Positions 50,485 through 58,500 of a stretch of DNA of 64,000 nucleotides are shown here, in pieces (the first letter of the stretch is position 1; every line of letters begins with the position of its first letter). Source of the stretch: JALZAA01 sp035316025 (lineage in GTDB: Bacteria; Actinomycetota; Acidimicrobiia; IMCC26256; JACDBD01); the NCBI GenBank assembly GCA_035316025.1, contig DATFXL010000126.1, forward strand, positions 16,703 to 80,702, written 5' to 3'. The notes beneath the pieces were generated by a model. It saw only the letters and a list, made by a program, of their open reading frames with translations. It did not search any database and had not been told where the DNA came from. The position numbers and the translations under genes are program-made.

Positions 50485-50490
50485 AAAGTA
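50485..50490 (-). promoter_or_regulatory. -10 box for a leaderless transcript
   Basis: Minus-strand TACTTT lies 6 nt before the ATG at 50478. No ribosome-binding site intervenes. Confidence 0.5.
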
Positions 50491-50532
50491 TTCGCATTGC
50501 CGCCCGCATGGGCGGTTCGGCGCGTTCGCGCT

Positions 50533-51381
50533 CTAACGCTCCTGACCCCGCAGAAACGCCTCCAGGTCGGCGGCGAACTCGGCGTGGTGCTGGAACAGGA
50601 ACCCGTGCGCCGAGTCCGGGTAGATCTTCACCTGCGCGTTCGGAAGCAGCCCGCCGAGGACGTAGGAGTAGCGGGGGAGGATCATCGGGTCGCTGTCGCC
50701 ATTGGCGACGAACACCGGATGCCGGATGGCGCCGAGACGTTCGAGGAGCGAGTGGTCGGGGATGCCCCAGGTGCACACCGCGTCGTACTGGGCCAGCCTC
50801 GTCTGCCAGGTGGTCTGCTGGTCGGGGTCATTCGTTCTCCCGAAGATGCGCTGGAGCGTTTGCTGACCGGCCTGGCGGCTCGATGGCGACTTGGCGAAGA
50901 ACACGTCGAGGTACCCGTCGGGGTTCGGCTGAGGTTGACCGACGGCGTCGATCACCTCGGGCGCCCACCCGTGCATCTCCGGCGCGCCCTTCGGCGCCGA
51001 GGACGCGAGCACGATGTTGCGCGACAGCGCCGGCCGGATGAGCGCGATCGCCTGGGCGACGAAGCTTCCGATGGAGTACCCGAGGACGTCGACCTGGTCG
51101 AGCTGCAACGCGTCGAGGAACGCGATCGCATCGCGCGCCATCTGCTCGATCGTGTTCGGCGTCGCCCCTGTCGAACCGCCCACGCCGACATTGTCGAACG
51201 TGATGACCCGGCGAGCCGAGGCAAGTGCGTCGACGAGCGGCGGATCCCAGTAGTCGAGATTGCCGCGGAAGTGCTGGAGCAGGACCAGCGGCACGGTGCC
51301 GTCGCCGAGCTGGCGGTACACGTACTCGATGCCGTTCTCGGCGCCGATCCTCTGATTGGGAGACTCCGAGTACGTGTCCAT
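50533..51381 (-). CDS. Alpha/beta hydrolase
   Basis: A 282-residue hydrolase. The oxyanion region is VPLVLLQHFRGNLDYWDPPL, the strand and loop DNVGVGGSTGATPNT follow, and the nucleophile elbow is VLGYSIGSFVAQAIALIRP with catalytic Ser. The acid is likely in VANGDSDPMILP, and the His is in DSAHGFLFQHH. The pattern matches chloroperoxidase/epoxide-hydrolase-like esterases; the substrate is not known. A weak GAAGAGG is the only ribosome-binding site before the ATG. It is the last ordinary gene before the accessory block. Confidence 0.88.
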   Translation of the reverse strand: MDTYSESPNQRIGAENGIEYVYRQLGDGTVPLVLLQHFRGNLDYWDPPLVDALASARRVITFDNVGVGGSTGATPNTIEQMARDAIAFLDALQLDQVDVLGYSIGSFVAQAIALIRPALSRNIVLASSAPKGAPEMHGWAPEVIDAVGQPQPNPDGYLDVFFAKSPSSRQAGQQTLQRIFGRTNDPDQQTTWQTRLAQYDAVCTWGIPDHSLLERLGAIRHPVFVANGDSDPMILPRYSYVLGGLLPNAQVKIYPDSAHGFLFQHHAEFAADLEAFLRGQER

Positions 51382-51943
51382 CGCTACGCCTCTTCGTGTC
51401 TTCGAGCCTTGATCGGTTGCGCCCCCGCCGGGATTCGATCCTGCGCGGTCGAGGAAGAGGAGGGTCGCGTGCCGCGAACAGGCAGGTCAAGGAGCGACTC
51501 CGGGGACCGGCACAAACGCCGAACCTCGCTCACACCTTCCGGGCCGCGAGCAGTTCACCAGGGATCAAGGATCGGCCCTGACCCTGTCCGTCGCTCCTTG
51601 GTCAGCCGCCAGGGCGTTGCGAATCGGTCGAAGACATGGGGGTTGCGGCCGTCCCTGCCCGAGTTGCTCGGGATTTGTTCCTGTTCGGCGCCACGCCGAG
51701 GACGAGGTGTCGGGTACAATCCAAGCGTTAGCTTCGGCCGCGCGATCGCGGTACGAAGACGACGGTCACGGTACGGCCTTTCTCTGCTGCTCCCGCCCTG
51801 CGGGCAGTGTCCCGGGGATTCGGTTCGCCCCGCTGGACCTGTCCGCTTCGTTCCCATCACGCTGCTCGAGTTCGACACACGCAAACGTGGCCCGATTGCC
51901 GGGTACGAACACCGGCGGGATGACAACTGGCGAGGGAATCACT
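51382..51943. other. 562-bp non-coding stretch holding repeat copy 1 and the cold-shock leader
   Basis: No gene is supported here. The left half holds the repeat with its tRNA-like end (51421-51577). An inverted repeat with 11-bp arms lies at 51488-51498 and 51590-51600. The right half holds a TACAAT -10-like box at 51715-51720 and a leader of roughly 217 nt running to the cold-shock gene. Confidence 0.6.
51421..51577. repeat. Direct repeat copy 1 with degenerate tRNA 3'-end
   Basis: Copy 1 of a two-copy repeat. A 34-bp block (51459-51492) matches 59113-59146 at 33 positions, a 27-bp block (51519-51545) matches 59173-59199 at 25 positions, and GGGATCAAGGATCG recurs at 51561 and 59214. Spacing is conserved (60 bp between the first two blocks in both copies). 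To the left lies GCCCCC followed by GGATTCGATCC, a decayed tRNA acceptor/T-arm. The orientation is the same as in copy 2. Confidence 0.75.
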
Positions 51944-52147
51944 ATGGCAACACAAGGCACCGTGAAATGGTTCAACTCCGAGAAGGGTTACGGCTTCATC
52001 CAGCGTGAAGGCGGCGACGACGTCTTTGTCCACTTCTCGGCGATTCAGGGCGAGGGCTATCGCTCCCTGGACGAGGGTCAGCGCGTCGAGTTCGACGTCG
52101 CCCCAGGCCGCAAGGGCGAGGAAGCCCAGAACGTTCGAGTCATCTGA
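51944..52147 (+). CDS. Cold-shock protein (CspA family)
   Basis: A 67-residue OB-fold protein. RNP1 KGYGFIQ and RNP2 DVFVHFSAI are both intact, and the start GTVKWFNSEKGYGFI is nearly standard. Such proteins bind single-stranded nucleic acids and act as RNA chaperones. The ATG follows GAGGGA, and a long leader of about 217 nt lies upstream, as in temperature-responsive csp messages. A second, small highly charged gene follows after 67 bp. The usual bacterial copy number of csp genes is several, so this may be accessory. Confidence 0.95.
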   Translation: MATQGTVKWFNSEKGYGFIQREGGDDVFVHFSAIQGEGYRSLDEGQRVEFDVAPGRKGEEAQNVRVI

Positions 52148-52214
52148 CGAGGTATCCCACGGCGCTGGGCACGCCAGTGCCGCCTGGCGCCTCGCAAGGC
52201 GACAAGGAGAGCTC

Positions 52215-52388
52215 ATGGCGGGTCGGCAGCGGGCGTCATTCCAAAAACGCGAACGCGAGCGGGCACGACAGGAAAAGCAAGCGGCCAAGCGGGCTCGCCG
52301 GCAGCACGACAGCCGGCAAGAGGCTGAGGAGTCGCCCGTCGGGCAGGGGGCGAAAGACGTAGAGCGCCTCGACAAGGCCGAGGGTTGA
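52215..52388 (+). CDS. Small highly charged protein linked to the cold-shock gene
   Basis: A 57-residue protein dominated by Arg, Lys, Gln and Glu (RQRASFQKRERERARQEKQA then KRARRQHDSRQEAEESP), probably one long helix with nucleic-acid-binding potential. AAGGAG stands five bases before the ATG. Its place behind the cold-shock gene suggests co-transcription and a shared role on RNA, but no known family was recognised. Confidence 0.65.
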   Translation: MAGRQRASFQKRERERARQEKQAAKRARRQHDSRQEAEESPVGQGAKDVERLDKAEG

Positions 52389-52448
52389 TGTTCGAGCACC
52401 TCGTCGATCACCCGCTTCCCCAGGGGCATCTGTCGGCAGCGCTGGCGA

Positions 52449-53321
52449 TCAGACCGCGGCCGGCTCCTCGAAGTCGCCGCGCGAATCCGTCGCCGGTCCC
52501 GGTATGCGCACACGAGGCGGTGGCTCTCGCAGATCGCGCGCGACGCCGACGAGGCGCAACAGCTTGAGGGCGTAGTAGGTCACGTCGATCTCCCACCAGA
52601 AGAAGCCCTGGCGCGCGGCGGACGGGTAATGATGGTGGTTGTTGTGCCAGCCCTCGCCGCCGGTCAGCAACGCGACCAGGAGCGAGTTGCGGCTCGTGTC
52701 GGGGGTGTCATAACGACGGCGACCGAACACATGTGCAAGCGAGTTCACCGTGAACGTCGCATGCCACAGGAGCACGGTCGACAGGAAGAACCCGACAACA
52801 AGGCCGCTCCAACCGCCGACCACAAAGCAGACGACCCCGAGGGCCCACGGGGGAATCCAGTCGTGCCGATCGAGGAACCGCAGTTCGGGGTACCGGGCGA
52901 AGTCTCTGATCGATTCGACATCGGTACTGGAGTACTTGTCGCACAGGATCCATCCCACGTGGCTCCACCAGAACCCCTTGCGCGGCGAATGGATGTCGCG
53001 TGCGGTATCGGAGAAACGGTGGTGACGACGGTGGTATCCGGCCCACCACAGGACGCCCTTTTGGCATGCGGTCCCGCCGCCGAACGCCATCACGAACTGC
53101 GCCGACCGCCGGAGCTTGTAGCTGCGGTGCGCGAAGTAGCGGTGGTACCCGGCGGTAATGAAGAACAACCGCCCGAAGAACGTGACGAGCAAGAGCACCA
53201 CCGCCGTCGTCGTCACGCCCGTCACGAACGCGAGCAGTGGCAGCAGGTGCAGCAGGAAGAAGGGGACGGACGAACCGACGTTGACCCGCTCGTCGGCCGA
53301 TCGGCCTATGGCCTGGTCCAT
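52449..53321 (-). CDS. Acyl-CoA/fatty-acid desaturase
   Basis: A 290-residue membrane desaturase. Three histidine boxes are in place: HRYFAH near residue 60, HRRHH near 96 and HNNHH near 226, the di-iron ligands. Four or so membrane helices flank them, and the DKYSSTDVESIRDFARYP loop is typical of delta-9 stearoyl-type enzymes. It would introduce a double bond in acyl chains, raising membrane fluidity. The cold-shock protein nearby gives a consistent cold-adaptation theme. A perfect 20-bp palindrome ends 44 bp upstream of the start codon, strongly suggesting repression by a dimeric regulator. Confidence 0.92.
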   Translation of the reverse strand: MDQAIGRSADERVNVGSSVPFFLLHLLPLLAFVTGVTTTAVVLLLVTFFGRLFFITAGYHRYFAHRSYKLRRSAQFVMAFGGGTACQKGVLWWAGYHRRHHRFSDTARDIHSPRKGFWWSHVGWILCDKYSSTDVESIRDFARYPELRFLDRHDWIPPWALGVVCFVVGGWSGLVVGFFLSTVLLWHATFTVNSLAHVFGRRRYDTPDTSRNSLLVALLTGGEGWHNNHHHYPSAARQGFFWWEIDVTYYALKLLRLVGVARDLREPPPRVRIPGPATDSRGDFEEPAAV

Positions 53322-53345
53322 GCGAGATCCCTACTCCTCGGGTGC

Positions 53346-53365
53346 CCTACCTACCGGTAGGTAGG
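53346..53365. promoter_or_regulatory. Perfect 20-bp palindrome, likely TetR-family operator
   Basis: CCTACCTACCGGTAGGTAGG is symmetrical over all 20 bases. It lies 25-44 bp upstream of the desaturase start, where the promoter should be. The two half-sites have the tandem TACC arrangement of TetR-type operators. No tetR gene is in the neighbourhood. Confidence 0.7.
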
Positions 53366-53519
53366 AAGCCACCCTAGGAGCCCGATGAACGTCGAGGCAC
53401 ATCGGGCGCGACCGGGGGCAGGCCGGCGAATCTCGGGTCAGAGCCGCTCCGTATTTACTCGGATCGGGCTTACCCTTCCGAATGGGCAGTTTCTGTGCAG
53501 CAGCCGCGGAAGGAGCCAG

Positions 53520-53786
53520 ATGCCAGTCGAGAGCTACGTCTACGAGTGCAACCGCTGTGGCGAACGAATCGAGGCTCCCCGGCCCATCTTCGACAAGAGC
53601 CTGTGCCCGCAGACCTCGCCGAGTGGGGCGCGCTGCCTCGGCCACCTCGAACTGATCGAACCTGACGCTGCGATCTCGGCGGGGCGGGTAGATCCGCCCG
53701 AGCCCCATTTCAAGGGCAGGAACCCGGAACGAGCGAGAACGCAGCACCCCTCCATGCCGTCGCGTGGGAAGCCGTCCGTGAACTGA
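53520..53786 (+). CDS. Small zinc-ribbon-like protein (FmdB-type)
   Basis: An 88-residue protein. Its N-terminus reads SYVYECNRCGERIEAPRPIF with Cys-x-x-Cys, followed by a further pair of cysteines in KSLCPQT and ARCLGH, a FmdB-like zinc-ribbon arrangement. The C-terminal half is polar and unlike known proteins. GAAGGAG five bases before ATG supports the start at 53520. It may be a regulatory protein; no target is known. It lies divergent to the desaturase with 198 bp between. Confidence 0.6.
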   Translation: MPVESYVYECNRCGERIEAPRPIFDKSLCPQTSPSGARCLGHLELIEPDAAISAGRVDPPEPHFKGRNPERARTQHPSMPSRGKPSVN

Positions 53787-54033
53787 CGCCCGGGCAAGCT
53801 CGTCGCAGCCATGGACACGGCTGGCCGCCCGCCACTCGGGATGTCCCGCACAATGTGCGCGCGCTTCCTTCTGCGAGTTGCGGCCCTGCACACACAACGA
53901 CGCGCGGCTGCGACTCGCTCGCGCCAGATCGGCACACAGGTGGAAACGGCAAAGCACGCGGTCAGCCTGTAACGCACAACCCACCTGGAACGCTCTTTCG
54001 GCGAGAACCGCCGCACGCTTCTGGAGGCACTGC
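53787..54033. other. Non-coding gap, no feature seen
   Basis: About 250 bp between the zinc-ribbon gene and the secreted-protein gene. No convincing reading frame, terminator or promoter was found apart from the ribosome-binding site GGAGG at its right end. Confidence 0.5.
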
Positions 54034-54591
54034 ATGCGTTGGCATCGCCGCGCCGCGTTGGCTGTCGCCGCCGCATCCGTGCTCATCGGCGTCGGCGGTG
54101 TCGCCCTTGCTGCGTCGACACACACGTTGCCGCTGACGGCCGGCCGAGATGAGGCGCCGAATCCCACGTCTGCCTCGCACGTCCCACGGATACCTCGGGG
54201 CGCCGGCACAGGCGAACCCGCAGCACCGACAGCGTCGGCACCGTCCGCACCCGACCCTGCGAACACCCAAGGCCCCGACGCGACCGGACCCGCGAAATCC
54301 GGTCTCTGTACCGCGTACGCGTCGGGTCAGGGGGGCACGAACGGCAACAAGTTCGACTCGACGGCGTTCCAGGCGTTAGCGACCGCCGCTGGCGGCACCG
54401 CGAACATCGGCGCGTTTTGCGCCGACGTGTCCCCCGGTGGCAACGACAGACACACCGGAGCAACTCCGCCTGTATCAAAACCCGTCGGCGGTCCTGCAAA
54501 TGCCGATGCAGCGAAGCATCCCAACTCGGCGAGCGACGCGCATGGTCCCCCGTCTGCCCCTGCAGGAAACGGCCAGAGCAACCGGCCGTGA
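54034..54591 (+). CDS. Secreted/surface protein with cysteine pair, unknown
   Basis: A 185-residue exported protein. A signal peptide (MRWHRRAALAVAAASVLIGVGGVALAA, ending AxA near residue 27; split here by helix boundaries) precedes a Pro/Ser/Ala-rich region. A small domain GLCTAYASGQGGTNGNKFD, then STAFQALATAAGG and IGAFC, has two cysteines and a pattern that recurs in many actinobacterial envelope and anti-sigma-type proteins, from memory. The tail is again low complexity. GGAGG seven bases before the ATG supports the start. The function is unknown. Confidence 0.6.
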   Translation: MRWHRRAALAVAAASVLIGVGGVALAASTHTLPLTAGRDEAPNPTSASHVPRIPRGAGTGEPAAPTASAPSAPDPANTQGPDATGPAKSGLCTAYASGQGGTNGNKFDSTAFQALATAAGGTANIGAFCADVSPGGNDRHTGATPPVSKPVGGPANADAAKHPNSASDAHGPPSAPAGNGQSNRP

Positions 54592-54612
54592 GCCGAACGA
54601 CCCACGACCAGT

Positions 54613-54660
54613 CCTGAGCCCCTCTCGGCCGATGTCCGGTCGCCGGCCGAGAGGCTCAGG
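54613..54660 (+). terminator. GC-rich stem-loop, probable terminator
   Basis: CCTCTCGGCCG at 54621-54631 pairs with CGGCCGAGAGG at 54644-54654 around a 12-nt loop, and the flanking bases extend the stem. It begins 22 bp after the secreted-protein stop. There is no U-tract, so it may terminate weakly or stabilise the message end. Confidence 0.5.
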
Positions 54661-54803
54661 GCGAAGCGCTTCTCACGAGCATGCCGGAGGAAGCTTGGGC
54701 TCACCTCCCGTTACCCGGATCGAGCCGGCGACGGTATGTCTCCATCAGAGGCGGATATGCGGCCGTCTTCGCTGCGCAGCCGAACGACGTCGAGGGGGTC
54801 ACC

Positions 54804-55388
54804 ATGAACAACCCGACGACGCTGGTCGTCGCTATCGCTTTGGGCGTCATCGTCGGGCTTGTTGCCGGAATGGTCGGAATGGCCATGCTTCGCCGCGCCC
54901 GTCTGCGCAAGGAAGTGCGCGAGCTTGATCCGTGGTGGCAGTGGGAGAAGCAATGGTGGCGCCTGGAGATCGGTCTTCGGCGCATCGCTGCGATCTATGA
55001 GGGGCGACAGGTCGATTCAGCCGAGGCTTTGTACGACCTCCTGTCGTTCTTTCTGAACTGCCATCACTTTCGCGACTGGCTTGTCGCCGACAAACTGAGC
55101 CGGGTGTCCCGGAAGAGGGCAACTGAGGTGATCAAGACATCGACGTACCTTCGCGTCTGCGCCGATCTTGCCAATCGCACAAGTCATGCGGCACTCACGG
55201 GGTGCGGGGTCGATAACGGCCCATTGCCATCGCGGCAGAGCGCCGATGTCCACGGCGGATCGGACGCCGCACACCGATGGGAGATCACAGCCGGTGATGC
55301 CGTCTATGACGCCTTCGATCTCGCGCTCAATTGTGTTGCTGAATGGGATAGAGCGCTCACCGGACGAGGGCTGCTCGACACGCGCTGA
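54804..55388 (+). CDS. Membrane-anchored protein, unknown
   Basis: A 194-residue protein. Residues 6-28 form one membrane helix (TTLVVAIALGVIVGLVAGMVG), followed by an Arg cluster RRARLRKE that would remain inside, so the bulk of the protein is cytoplasmic. The soluble region has tryptophan-rich PWWQWEKQWWRLEIGLRRI and an Asp/His-rich segment, with cysteines near 110, 149 and 162. No family was recognised. GAGGGGG before the ATG supports the start. An intrinsic terminator lies 77 bp downstream. Confidence 0.6.
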   Translation: MNNPTTLVVAIALGVIVGLVAGMVGMAMLRRARLRKEVRELDPWWQWEKQWWRLEIGLRRIAAIYEGRQVDSAEALYDLLSFFLNCHHFRDWLVADKLSRVSRKRATEVIKTSTYLRVCADLANRTSHAALTGCGVDNGPLPSRQSADVHGGSDAAHRWEITAGDAVYDAFDLALNCVAEWDRALTGRGLLDTR

Positions 55389-55464
55389 TCCGTCGGACAC
55401 GGTTTCACGTATCCGTGCCCAAGACGCCTTCAATCAACCCGAACGTCCGTCAGCTGTTGCTCTG

Positions 55465-55501
55465 AAACGCCGTAGGCGGAGGCGCGGGGCTCGGCGTTTT
55501 T
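55465..55501 (+). terminator. Intrinsic terminator
   Basis: AAACGCCG at 55465-55472 pairs with CGGCGTTT at 55492-55499, an 8-bp stem, and the 3' arm runs into a five-T tract. It lies between the + strand membrane-protein gene and the convergent multidomain gene and may serve both. Confidence 0.75.
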
Positions 55502-55505
55502 CAGG

Positions 55506-58500
55506 TCACGGGTTTTTTCCAGTGTCGACCCATCGCCGGAACGTGGTCACCCAGTCGTCGTTCCATGCGCCGTCACAGGGCATGGACCCTTGTCGCAGTC
55601 GTGTGAGGATGTCGTCGGCGTGTTGGGTGACATCGTCGCGTGACCAGAGGTCGAAGGCGAACTTCATTGATTGTTGGTCTTTGGCACGGAACAGAGGCTT
55701 GATGTGGCGGTCGAAGCTGACGGTCTCGTCGGGACCTGGCAAGACGATTGCGCCATGGTCAGTCTCGTCCGTCGCTTCTTGCGCTGGTACTCGGATCGTC
55801 GGGGGGCCGGCGGCGCCCCAGGTCCATTTGGGCACGGGCGCCTGTTCGGGCGGTTGGGTACCGGGCTGGGCGTTCTGGACTGCGATTCGTGAGCTCCATT
55901 CGAGGAATCCGGCAAATGCTGAGCGGAACTCGGGATCACGGGGCAGGCCGGCGTCGTCGGCGGATCGCAGCATGAGGACGACCCATCGGGCCCGCTGTTC
56001 TTCGGTGTGCGCGTTGTCCAGATCGTGGTCGATCTGGGTGTGCACGCCTTGCTTCGGGGTGTCGCTCGTGGGGCCGCCGAACACCTCGGCGAGCTGTTCC
56101 GCGACGAGTTGCGGGTGGTCGGGGGTCATGTCGGCGAAGAGGGGGGCCAGGACGGGATCCTCGGGTGCGTATCGCTCATAGAAGAAGTGGGACATGCGGC
56201 TCAGCGCTGGGAGCCCACCGCACCATTCGAACAGGGTCGGCTCGTGGTCAGGGTCGGGCACCGGATCGTGGAAGTCGACGTACCAGTGCATGCCGCTACA
56301 GAACGGTTTGTTCTGCGAGTGACCGCAGCGGCAGAGCGCGTAGTGCTCGTGGGAGGCGCCGTGGTTACGGGTTAGCCGACCGTCGGAGACTTCGGCGAGC
56401 GCGATGCCTCCGGTGATGCGGTATGGGCCGTCCTTGGTGACTTCGATGGTCGGGTCACGTTGGTCGTCCCAGTCGACGTGGCGACGCTGCTCGCGTGCGT
56501 CGAGCGCGTAGCTCAGAGCTCCCGATGGGCAATTGCGAACGGCGCGGATGATCTCGTCCATGCGCCCGCCGCTGGGCGCCACGAAAGGCTCTTGGTCGAC
56601 TCGGAACACGGCCGCGAGACGGTCGCTGCAGAGGCCGGAGTGCTGACAGGTGCCGCGATTGTCAAGGATCGTGACCTGGACCCCGTCGTAGGTGTCGCGA
56701 CGGTCGGGGACGCGCTTGGGGTCCTTGGCGCTGCGGAAGCCGATGGCGGCGTGGGTGCCGTCGCAAAGAGGTTTGATCGCAGAGCCCCCGCATCGGCACA
56801 GGGCCATCTGGGGCCGAGTCGGAATGCCGCTGCCCAGCCAGTCTCGGAGGTTGGCGGGGTTGGTGACCAGGTATGGCCCGTCCGGGGCGGGTTCGATCCT
56901 GCTGTCGAGGCGCGTTTGCAGGCCGCGTAACTCGGCGAGCCGGGATGCGGCCTCTTCGGGCTCCGCCAGCTGGGTGGCGAGGTCCTGGAGAGCGGCCACG
57001 GCTTCCGTGAGCTGAGGTGGACTGGCCGTCCCGAGCGCGGCGCGCAGCGAGGTTGCCGTCGTGGTGATGGCCCACAGAGGATCTTGCGCGCTGTCGAGCT
57101 GCTTCCCGTCGTCGGCGTCGTGCCCGGCGACGTCGGTGGCGGCGGAATCGTGGAGGGCATCGGCGAAGGGGCGCAGCACGCTCTCGATCAACCGGCGAGC
57201 CGTGCCGACATCTGGCGCCCGGTCGTGGTCAGGGGACGTCAAGAGGCTCAGCGTGAGCTGCCGCGTCCGGTCGAACAGCGACCCGAGGTGGCCTGACGTG
57301 GAGGCGGAGGCGGCACGGCGGGCGAGTTCTTCGGTTCGGCCGCGCAGCGCCTGGAGGTCAGCCGCACCGGCTTGGACCGCGGCGGGTGGAACGGTGGAGA
57401 GATTCGTGCGTGCCCGTGCTCCCCAGTCCGGGAAATGGCTTTGGAGCTTCTGGACCATGTCGGTGAGGGCGGCGCCGATCGGCGCGAGTTCATTCCCTAC
57501 GTCATCGGGCCATTTGGAGCGGACCCGCTCGCAGAACGCAGCCGCCTCGTCGAGGCGTTCGGCCAACAGCGCCCAGGCGGCTTCGCGGTGCGGCATGAGG
57601 TAGTCGCTCTCATAGAACAGCTCGAAGCTCGCCCCCGCGGTTCGCCCCTCGAACTCGGGGCCCACGGGACGGGTGGTCACGAGCTCGCCCAAGGGTTCGA
57701 TCACCTGAAACATCAAGGCCAGGGTCACGTCGGCGAGCGTCGCCAACTCAGCATCGGTCTCCTCGGTGTGGGCGAAGTACCGCTCGAGGATCTGCAAGAG
57801 CACCTCGTAGGCGACGTTGAACAAGTCGACGCATCGGGCGGTGACCGTGTCCGTGATCAGCGCGACGTCGACTCCCCGTTCGTTCGGTCGAACGTTGGCC
57901 GCCATGACCGGGCGGACGGGATCGAACTTCGGGTTCGCACTGCGCATCCGTTGATACTCGTCGAGGATCCCGACGAAATCTCCGAAGTGAGCGTCGTGCC
58001 AATCGCCTCGGGGGCCTTCTCCTTGTTCGAGGATGGTGTCGATGGCGCGCTGGGCCGAGGCGACGTCGGTGACGGTTACCAGTTCGGGCCAATGGAAGTT
58101 GGCGGTCGTGGCTTGGGCGCGCGGCGGGCCGACGAAGAGCCACTCCTCGTCGAATTTGTCCGCCAGGTGCGCGATTCCGTGTTCGATCGAGCGGTAAAGG
58201 TGCCCGATGGTCGCGAAATCCTGGGAGCGCGGGACGATATCGGCTTCGGCCAGATGGGGTGCCGCCCGGCCCGTCGCGGCCAGCCCTTCAGCGTCGTCGA
58301 GGTCCATGCCCTCTGGACGCTCCAGGAACATGAAGTGCTGCAGCGCCTCCTCACCGAACGGCAACAGCGCGAGCTGCACACCGGCGGGATAGTGCTCCGC
58401 GGGATGAGGCAGGTTCGGGCGCGCCAAGTGCGGCGCGGCGCCGATCGCCGAAAGCAGGTTGTGCACCAGCGCCAGGTGGAGCATCTCCTGGGTAGCCACG

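Noticed and set aside
51417..51460. A functional tRNA at repeat copy 1
   Set aside because: The T-arm is degenerate and does not pair well, and no upstream half exists.
53331..54266. A 311-codon minus-strand frame in the accessory block
   Set aside because: It crosses the palindrome, the zinc-ribbon gene and the signal peptide of the secreted protein, and shows no domain.
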